Positions 58,355 through 64,000 of a stretch of 64,000 nucleotides of DNA are shown here, in pieces (position 1 is the stretch's first letter; every line of letters starts with the position of its first letter). Both the position numbers and the translations under genes were made by a program. The stretch is from Phenylobacterium sp. Its GTDB lineage: Bacteria; Pseudomonadota; Alphaproteobacteria; Caulobacterales; Caulobacteraceae. The notes under the pieces are model-generated. The model was not told the origin of the DNA and did no database searches. It saw only the letters and a list, made by a program, of their open reading frames with translations. Where the stretch lies: contig NZ_JAUSCJ010000004.1 of the NCBI RefSeq assembly GCF_030651185.1, positions 1 to 64,000 on the forward strand, given 5' to 3'.

Positions 58355-59356
58355 ATGAAGGCGCTGCTGAGCAAGACCACCGGGGGTCCTGAGACCCTGG
58401 TTTATGAAGACGTGGCCTCTCCCGAGGTCCGTCCCGGCTTCGCCGTGATCAGCACCAAGGCCGTGGGCATCAACTTCCCCGACGTGCTGATGATCGAGGA
58501 CAAGTACCAGATGAAGCCGCCGCGCCCCTTCTCCCCGGGCGGCGAGCTGTCGGGCGTGGTCAAGGCGATCGGCGAGGGTGTCACCAATGTGAAGGTCGGC
58601 GACCGCATCCTGGCCAACACCGGCTGGGGCGGCCTGGCGGAAGAGGTCCTGCTGCCGGCCAACCGCCTGTGGCACATCCCCGACAGCATGCCCCACGATG
58701 TGGCGGCGGCCTTCATCCTCACCTACGGCACCAGCTATCACGCTCTGAAGGACCGCGGTCATCTGAAGGCCGGCGACACCATGCTGGTCCTGGGCGCGGC
58801 CGGCGGCGTCGGCCTCTCGGCGGTCGAACTGGGCAAGGCCATGGGGGCCCGCGTGGTGGCCGCCTGCTCCAGCCAGGAAAAGTGCGACCTGGCCATCGCC
58901 CACGGCGCCGACGAGGGCATCGTCTATGGCCGCGGCCCCTTCGACCGCGACGGCCAGAAGGCCCTGGGCCAACTCTTCAAGGACGCCGGCGGGGCCGAGG
59001 GCTTCAACGTGATCTATGACGCGGTCGGCGGCGGCTATGCCGAGCCGGCCCTGCGCTCCATCGCCTGGGAAGGCCGCTATCTGGTGATCGGCTTTGCGGC
59101 CGGCGACATCCCGAAGATCCCGCTGAACCTCGCCCTGCTGAAGGGCTGCGACATCGTTGGCGTGTTCTGGGGCACCTGGACCACCAAGAACCCCGAGCTG
59201 TTCGCCCAGTCCATCGACGAGCTGCTGGAGCTCTACGCCCAGGGCAAGGTCAAGCCGCACGTCTCCGAGCGCTTCCCGCTCTCCAAGGGCGCCGACGCCA
59301 TCGCCCACCTGGGCAGCCGCAAGGCCATGGGCAAGGTCGTGGTGACGGTCGACTAA
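58355..59356 (+). CDS. NADPH:quinone oxidoreductase family (MDR) protein
   Basis: A 333-residue zinc-free medium-chain reductase. [20 protein letters not shown] starts it; NADPH loop [20 protein letters not shown] is near residue 145, and [16 protein letters not shown] follows. Acts on quinones or enones. ATG 58355 has GGGAG upstream; the track starts over 100 codons upstream. Divergent from rlmN. Confidence 0.9.
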   Translation: MKALLSKTTGGPETLVYEDVASPEVRPGFAVISTKAVGINFPDVLMIEDKYQMKPPRPFSPGGELSGVVKAIGEGVTNVKVGDRILANTGWGGLAEEVLLPANRLWHIPDSMPHDVAAAFILTYGTSYHALKDRGHLKAGDTMLVLGAAGGVGLSAVELGKAMGARVVAACSSQEKCDLAIAHGADEGIVYGRGPFDRDGQKALGQLFKDAGGAEGFNVIYDAVGGGYAEPALRSIAWEGRYLVIGFAAGDIPKIPLNLALLKGCDIVGVFWGTWTTKNPELFAQSIDELLELYAQGKVKPHVSERFPLSKGADAIAHLGSRKAMGKVVVTVD

Positions 59357-59362
59357 CCTGAG

Positions 59363-59483
59363 GTGTCATCCCGCATGGAGCGCGAAGCGCGGAAGTGCGG
59401 GAGCCAGAAGCAACGATCTCTCCGGCATGCCCCGCGCATCTGGGTCCCGGACAAGCCGCTGGCGTGGCTTTCCGGGATGACAC
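59363..59483. repeat. Intergenic repeat bounded by GTGTCATCCCG/CGGGATGACAC
   Basis: 11-bp perfect inverted ends enclose about 99 bp containing smaller hairpins (CATGGAGCGCGAAGCGC and CATGCCCCGCGCATC). This is the widespread 'GTCATCCCG...CGGGATGAC' intergenic palindromic element of Proteobacteria. It may also end the quinone reductase transcript. A short related hairpin follows ahcY (22679-22739). Confidence 0.7.
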
Positions 59484-59545
59484 TTGTTGGCGAGCCCATC
59501 CGGCTTTAGTGATCGCCGATCAGTTACAAGAAACGGGGAAGCGAA

Positions 59546-60400
59546 ATGGCGGGACGTCTGCAGGATAAGGTCGCGGTGATCACCGGGGCCGCGTCGGGCA
59601 TCGGCCTGGGCACGGTGGAGCTATTCGTCGCCGAGGGGGCCTGCGTCATCGCCGCCGACATCCAGGACGAAAAGGGCGCCATGCTGGAGAAGCGGTTCCC
59701 CGGCAAGGTCGTCTACGCCCACTGCGACGTCACCCAGGAAGCCGAGATCGAAGCCGCCATGCAGCGGGCCAAGACCGAGTTCGGCGGCCTCGACATCCTG
59801 TTCAACAACGCCGGCATCTCCGACCGGATGACCTCCATCGCCGAGATCACCGCCGACGGCTGGAGCTGGATCTTCGATGTCCTGGTGCGCGGCCCGGCTC
59901 TGGGCATGAAGCACGCCGTGCCCCTGATGCTGGAGCGGGGCGGCGGCTCGATCATCAACACCGCCTCCATCGCCGGCCTGCAGGCCGGCTGGGGCCCCAT
60001 CGCCTATTCCAGCGCCAAGGCCAGCGTCATCCATATGAGCCGGGCCGCCGCGGCCCAGCTCTCGCCGCAGAAGATCCGGGTCAACGCCATCTGCCCGGGC
60101 CTGATCGCCACCTCGATCTTCGGCGCCTCGCTCGGCCTGCCCCGCGAGGTGGCCGACCAGATGGCCGCCCGGGTGGCCGACAACGCCGCCAAGGTGCAGC
60201 CGGTGCCCAAGGCCGGCATGCCCGACGACATCGCCAAGGCCGCCCTCTATTTGGCCTCGGAGGACTCGGCCTTCGTGTCGGGGACCCATATCGTGGTGGA
60301 CGGCGGCATCACGGTCGGCGGCCGGCACGCCTGGGACGCCACCGCGGGCTCGCCCTTCGCGGCCCTGTTCGGCGACGCCCTGCCCGGCGCGACGGCCTAG
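59546..60400 (+). CDS. Short-chain dehydrogenase/reductase
   Basis: A 284-residue classical SDR. Cofactor loop AVITGAASGIGLGTVELF, NNAGIS, and catalytic YSSAK (near residue 155) after the Ser in IINTASIAG. The acidic ADIQDE after strand 2 points to NAD. Specific substrate unknown. Followed 5 bp later by the 2OG oxygenase gene. Confidence 0.92.
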   Translation: MAGRLQDKVAVITGAASGIGLGTVELFVAEGACVIAADIQDEKGAMLEKRFPGKVVYAHCDVTQEAEIEAAMQRAKTEFGGLDILFNNAGISDRMTSIAEITADGWSWIFDVLVRGPALGMKHAVPLMLERGGGSIINTASIAGLQAGWGPIAYSSAKASVIHMSRAAAAQLSPQKIRVNAICPGLIATSIFGASLGLPREVADQMAARVADNAAKVQPVPKAGMPDDIAKAALYLASEDSAFVSGTHIVVDGGITVGGRHAWDATAGSPFAALFGDALPGATA

Positions 60401-60405
60401 GGACG

Positions 60406-61131
60406 ATGATCCGGGCGCTCGACCTGGCGCGGGGCCTGGACCCCGCCAAGCTGCGCCCGGCCTTCGAGCGCTTTGGCCGCCTGCACCTGCCCGGGATCTT
60501 CGCGGCCAAGGACGCCCAGGCGATCCACGCCGGCCTGGTGGCCGCCCCCTACCACCGCTCGCTGACGGCCTCGGGCAAGAGCTACGACATCGCCCTGGAC
60601 ACCCTGGCCGCCATGCCGCCCGAACGCCGGGCGGAGCTGGAGGCGGCGATCCTGGAGGGCGGCAGGACCGGCTTCCAGTATCAGTTCGACGCCTGGCGGC
60701 TGTCGGACCTGATGGAGGCCGGCCAGAGGACGGGCGGGGCGCTGGCGCCCCTGGAGGGCGTCTACGACCTGATCAACAGCGAGGCGTTTCTCGGCTTCGT
60801 CCGCACCCTCACCGGCGACTCGCGACCGGCCCACGCCGACGCCCAGGCCACCCGCTATGGCCCGGGCGACTTCCTCACCGCCCATGACGACGACGTGGCC
60901 GGCAAGCACCGCCTCTACGCCTATGTGCTGAACTTCACCCCGGCCTGGCGGCCGGACTGGGGCGGCCTGCTGGCCTTCCACGACGCCGACGGCCATGTCA
61001 GCGAGGCCTATACCCCCACCTTCAACGCGCTGAACATCTTCCGCGTGCCGCAGCAGCACGCCGTCACCCAGGTGGCGAGCTTCGCGGGCGCGCAGCGGTT
61101 CTCCATCACCGGGTGGATCCGTGAGCGCTGA
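60406..61131 (+). CDS. 2-oxoglutarate/Fe(II) oxygenase (Ofd1/TPA1-like)
   Basis: A 241-residue double-stranded beta-helix protein. Metal ligands: FLTAHDDDVAGK supplies His and Asp, and HAVTQVASFAGAQRFSITGW supplies the distal His; Arg in the same strand would bind 2-oxoglutarate. It resembles the TPA1/Ofd1 prolyl-hydroxylase branch. Its 3' end overlaps the EamA gene start by 11 bp. Confidence 0.85.
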   Translation: MIRALDLARGLDPAKLRPAFERFGRLHLPGIFAAKDAQAIHAGLVAAPYHRSLTASGKSYDIALDTLAAMPPERRAELEAAILEGGRTGFQYQFDAWRLSDLMEAGQRTGGALAPLEGVYDLINSEAFLGFVRTLTGDSRPAHADAQATRYGPGDFLTAHDDDVAGKHRLYAYVLNFTPAWRPDWGGLLAFHDADGHVSEAYTPTFNALNIFRVPQQHAVTQVASFAGAQRFSITGWIRER

Positions 61132-62050
61132 CGCCGCGGGCAAGCCCGGCCTGTCGCCCAACCTGCACGGCGCCCTGTGGATGGTGGCCTCGGCGGTCGG
61201 CTTCACGGCCATGACCACCCTGATCAAGTATCTGGGAGACGACTACGCCGCCTCGCTGCAGACCTTCTACCGGCAGTTCTTTGGCTTCCTGATCATGCTG
61301 CCGGTCATCCTGCGCCATCGCGGCGCGGCCTTCGCCACCACAAGGCCCGGCATCCTGATCTTCCGCTCGGCGGCAGGCACGGTGGGGATGATCCTCTCCT
61401 TCTACGCCTTCCAGAAGATGCCGTTGGCCGACGCCAATGCGCTCTCCTTCACCCGCACCCTGTGGCTGGTGCCCCTGGCCTTCTTCGTGGTCCGCGAGCC
61501 AGTCGGCCCCTTGCGCATCGGCGCCGCCGTGGTGGGCTTCCTGGGCGTGCTGATCATGCTGCGGCCTGGCGCGGGGCACGACTTCGCCATCGGCCTGCCC
61601 GCCATGGCCATGCTGGCCTCCTCCTTCCTGTTCGCGCTCACCATCACCGGCATGAAGGTGATGACACGGGACCACGCCCCCATGGTGCTGCTGGTCTGGT
61701 CAGCAAGCCTTGGCCTGGTGCTGGCCCTGCCCGGCGCCTTCCTGGCCTGGCGCTGGCCCGAGCCCTTCGACCTGCTGCTGCTGGCCGCCATGGGCGTGCT
61801 CGGCACCATCACCCAGGGCTGCTACATCAAGGGCATGTCCATCGGCGACGCCGGCGCCATGGCCCCCATCGACTATATCCGCCTGGTCTTCACGGTGATC
61901 GTCGGCTTCGCCCTCTTCCAAGAAGTCCCGGGGATCTGGACCGTGGTGGGCGCCGGCGTGGTGGTGGTCTCCACCCTATTCATCACCTGGCGCGAACACC
62001 TGGCCAGCCGGGCGAAGGTGGCCGCCGCGGCGCTCGTCGAACCGGTCTAG
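61121..62050 (+). CDS. EamA/DMT family transporter
   Basis: A 309-residue permease with ten helices in two EamA repeats (GALWMVASAVGFTAMTTLIK and, second repeat, GLPAMAMLASSFLFALTITG). GTG start at 61121 within the oxygenase gene. It may export metabolites; no substrate can be assigned. Its stop is interlocked with that of the antiporter gene (CTAG). Confidence 0.88.
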   Translation: MSADAAGKPGLSPNLHGALWMVASAVGFTAMTTLIKYLGDDYAASLQTFYRQFFGFLIMLPVILRHRGAAFATTRPGILIFRSAAGTVGMILSFYAFQKMPLADANALSFTRTLWLVPLAFFVVREPVGPLRIGAAVVGFLGVLIMLRPGAGHDFAIGLPAMAMLASSFLFALTITGMKVMTRDHAPMVLLVWSASLGLVLALPGAFLAWRWPEPFDLLLLAAMGVLGTITQGCYIKGMSIGDAGAMAPIDYIRLVFTVIVGFALFQEVPGIWTVVGAGVVVVSTLFITWREHLASRAKVAAAALVEPV

Positions 62051-63348
62051 CCGCCCGGGCGCGACGGCGCCGACCCGCGATTTGCGGCCTCGCCGTCTTG
62101 CTCGGCGTCGGGATCGCGACCCTGGCTGCGATCGAACCATCGCATCACCGGCGTGACCGTGACGCCGTGCAGCAGAATGGACAGCAGGCAGATGAGGCCC
62201 ACGATGGCCCAAAGGCGGTCGCCCCCCTCGAAGGGCGCGGCGTTGAGGCCAAAGGCCAGGTAGTAGAACGAGCCGACCCCGCGGATCCCGAAGAAGGCCA
62301 GGATCAGCTTCTCGCGCAGAGGCCTGCGCCATCCGACCAGGCCCAACATCCCCGTCAGGGGACGAACCACCAAGACGATGAGGAGCGCGGCGGCGACATC
62401 GATGGGTCGCAGCGGCGCGAGAAGCCCCGAGACCAAGGCGCCCCCGAACAACACCAGCACCACCATCATCCCCATGCGTTCGATCTGCTCGATGAAGTCG
62501 TGCATCTCGACGTGGAAGCTGTGGTCGGGATCGGCGTGACGGAAGGCCAGCGCGGCGATGAACACCGCCAGAAAGCCGTAGCTGTGCAGCATCTCGGCGA
62601 CCGCGTAGGAGAGGAAGGTCGCCGCCAGAACGATGAACCCGTCGCGGGTCCCGGCCAGGCGCGAACTGACCGGCAGCGCAAAGGTCAGCCGGCCAAACAC
62701 CCAGCCGAGCACCCAGCCGGCTCCGAGCCCCGCCAGGACCTTCCACAGAACACTGACGGTGAGCCATTGGGTGAGCCAGCCGGTTGTCGGGCCCGACGCC
62801 GCGAGGGCCAGGGCTATGGCCAGGTTCACGAAGGGAAACGCCAGACCGTCGTTCAAGCCGGCCTCCGACGTCAGCCCGAAGCGGACCTCGTCCTCTCGCC
62901 CCTCCTGCGGCGCGCCGACCTGGACGTCGGCCGCCAGCACGGGGTCGGTGGGCGCGAGGCTGCCCGCCAGCAGGATCGCGCCGGCCAGCCCAAGACCCAG
63001 GAGAGTGACCCCCAGCCAGGCGATCGCGGCGATCGACAGCAACATGGTCACGCCCAGCAGGCGCCAGGTGACCTGCCATCGCTTCAGATTGAAGATGCGG
63101 TCGATCTTCAATCCCGCCCCCATCAGGGCGATGATCACCACAAACTCCGTCAGCCTCTCCGTCACCTCCGGATAGGCCTGGGGCATGGGGTTGAGCCCGA
63201 CCTGCGGCAGGCTGAAAAGACCGGCCCCGAGGACGATGCAGACGATCGGCAAGGACAGCGGAGCCCGTCGGATGGCGAGGGGCAGCCAGGCGACCAGGGC
63301 CACCAGGGCTCCGATCACGAACAGGATGAGGATATAGGGGTCGGGCAT
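62047..63348 (-). CDS. Cation:proton antiporter (CPA1 type)
   Basis: A 433-residue protein with 12 or so helices. The ion-binding segment AGSLAPTDPVLAADVQVG and the SEAGLNDGLAFPFVNLAI box are those of Na+(K+)/H+ exchangers of the NhaP/CPA1 group. It helps in salt and pH balance in the inner membrane. No C-terminal TrkA domain. ATG 63348 begins at once with a helix. Confidence 0.9.
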   Translation of the reverse strand: MPDPYILILFVIGALVALVAWLPLAIRRAPLSLPIVCIVLGAGLFSLPQVGLNPMPQAYPEVTERLTEFVVIIALMGAGLKIDRIFNLKRWQVTWRLLGVTMLLSIAAIAWLGVTLLGLGLAGAILLAGSLAPTDPVLAADVQVGAPQEGREDEVRFGLTSEAGLNDGLAFPFVNLAIALALAASGPTTGWLTQWLTVSVLWKVLAGLGAGWVLGWVFGRLTFALPVSSRLAGTRDGFIVLAATFLSYAVAEMLHSYGFLAVFIAALAFRHADPDHSFHVEMHDFIEQIERMGMMVVLVLFGGALVSGLLAPLRPIDVAAALLIVLVVRPLTGMLGLVGWRRPLREKLILAFFGIRGVGSFYYLAFGLNAAPFEGGDRLWAIVGLICLLSILLHGVTVTPVMRWFDRSQGRDPDAEQDGEAANRGSAPSRPGG

Positions 63349-63554
63349 CGCGATCCGGAGGGTTGGGCGGGAGATGCACTAATGCGCGAGCGGGCCCGAG
63401 GTCGCGACGGCGGGCCTTGGATCTTCGGCGCGACACGCGCCCGGCAGGCCGCACCGGCCAATTCAATTGCGTAAAATTCAATTTGACCTGACACGTTTGG
63501 CGGCGGATGAAAGGGCCATCGGTCGAGATGGCCGAGTTCCCGCCAGAGGCTGTC

Positions 63555-64000
63555 ATGAAGCACGTCCTAGCTCTTTCCATCGGCGCCGCCCTGCTCGTCG
63601 CCGCCCCCGCCCTGTCGGCGCCCGCCGCGCCGCCGGCGCCTCAGTTCGTGCGCGGCACGGTGACCGCCGTCACCCCGACCTCGCTGAACGTCACCTCGCG
63701 GGAGGGCAAGAAGCTCACCCTCGGCCTGACCAAGGACTGGACCGTGCAGATCACCAAGCCGGTGACCGTCGCCCAGATCGTGCCCGGCAGCTTCATCGGC
63801 ACCGCCGAGATGCCCCAGAAGGACGGCACCGGCCGCTCGCTCGAGGTCCACGTCTTCCCGCCCGGCGTGAAACTGGGGGAGGGCCACTACGGCTGGGACC
63901 TGAAGAAGGGCTCGATGATGACCAACGGCACCGTGGGCAAGGTGGTGGCCAACAAGTCCGGCAGCGCCTTCGACGTCAGCTACTCCACCGGCGTGCGCCG
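63555..64000 (+). CDS. Exported protein, DUF5666-like, partial at right edge
   Basis: ATG 63555, with AGAGG upstream, opens a signal peptide MKHVLALSIGAALLVAAPAL (cleaved near APA) and a beta-strand OB-like repeat (VRGTVTAVTPTSLNVTSREG, then NGTVGKVVANKSGSAFDVSY). No stop before the window ends, so it is missing from the ORF track. The repeated V-x-G-x-V pattern resembles DUF5666 periplasmic domains; the function is unknown. Confidence 0.7.
   Translation, partial: MKHVLALSIGAALLVAAPALSAPAAPPAPQFVRGTVTAVTPTSLNVTSREGKKLTLGLTKDWTVQITKPVTVAQIVPGSFIGTAEMPQKDGTGRSLEVHVFPPGVKLGEGHYGWDLKKGSMMTNGTVGKVVANKSGSAFDVSYSTGVR

Noticed and set aside
58184-59308. Extension of the rlmN ORF to 767 residues
   Set aside because: Runs antisense through the quinone reductase gene, and RlmN length is otherwise normal.
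61976-63580. 534-residue minus ORF over the antiporter
   Set aside because: Arg/Gly/Pro-rich shadow of the antiporter gene in another frame.

Overview
The window is high-GC (roughly two thirds or more) alphaproteobacterial chromosome, most likely from the Caulobacteraceae (Phenylobacterium/Caulobacter type). Evidence: the chvI-chvG-hprK-EIIA-HPr cluster, flmA/flmB-type flagellin-sugar genes, divergent rph and hrcA-grpE, a ShkA-like hybrid kinase close to gshB and comM, an alphaproteobacterial GTTC-N7-GTTC SOS box, and many 4-bp ATGA/GTGA start-stop overlaps. I see no phage, conjugative element, CRISPR array, rRNA or intact insertion sequence. One tRNA-Arg(CCG) is present.

Layout. 1-5.5 kb: partial cyclic-nucleotide-binding protein, universal stress protein, tRNA, GPH sugar transporter, tyrosine phosphatase, zinc-ribbon protein, a decayed glycosyltransferase, a 34-residue membrane ORF and a lipoprotein. 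5.5-8.1 kb: DUF3445 and VanZ-like genes, a HAD hydrolase, pterin dehydratase and an exported protein. 8.2-10.4 kb: pseB/pseC (flmA/flmB). 10.5-12.2 kb: a 573-residue protein I do not recognise, divergent from chvI. 12.4-15.8 kb: ChvI/ChvG envelope-stress system fused by translational overlaps to HPr kinase, an EIIA-Man and HPr; enzyme I is not in the window. 15.9-16.4 kb: a GxxExxY gene bracketed by inverted repeats, broken by two single-base deletions and a 113-bp palindromic-repeat insertion. 16.5-18.2 kb: ABC-2 exporter.

18.3-30.6 kb: bioB, CYTH-CHAD triphosphatase, ahcY behind a perfect palindromic operator, pdxY, serine hydrolase, rarD, asd, thioesterase, a secreted protein with an EVE-domain gene, and a DUF6134 protein. 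29.6-34.8 kb: leucine operon leuC-VOC-secreted protein-leuD-monooxygenase-leuB, with the secreted-protein gene clearly lower in GC. 34.8-37.7 kb: SDR divergent from LysR, then two GFA-type genes. 37.7-42.4 kb: rplS, trmD, tesB, grpE, hrcA, rph.

42.4-44 kb: a 35-residue gene, then a three-gene operon (35-residue membrane peptide, DUF2975 protein, Xre regulator) preceded by two tandem ATCG-N5-CGAT boxes. 44-50.5 kb: rdgB, hemW, rsmI, yraN, SirB1-like gene, gshB, comM with an SOS box. 50.5-55.7 kb: small unknown genes, a LuxR-type HTH frame overlapping another ORF, ShkA-like kinase, AmpG-like permease. 55.7-64 kb: serine protease with DUF350 protein, rlmN, quinone oxidoreductase, SDR, 2OG oxygenase, EamA transporter, Na+/H+ antiporter and a partial exported protein.

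Most of the window is core metabolism and translation. The points most worth following are the disrupted GxxExxY element, the Xre/DUF2975/micropeptide operon with its tandem operator, the foreign-looking gene inside the leucine operon, and several very small genes missing from the ORF track.
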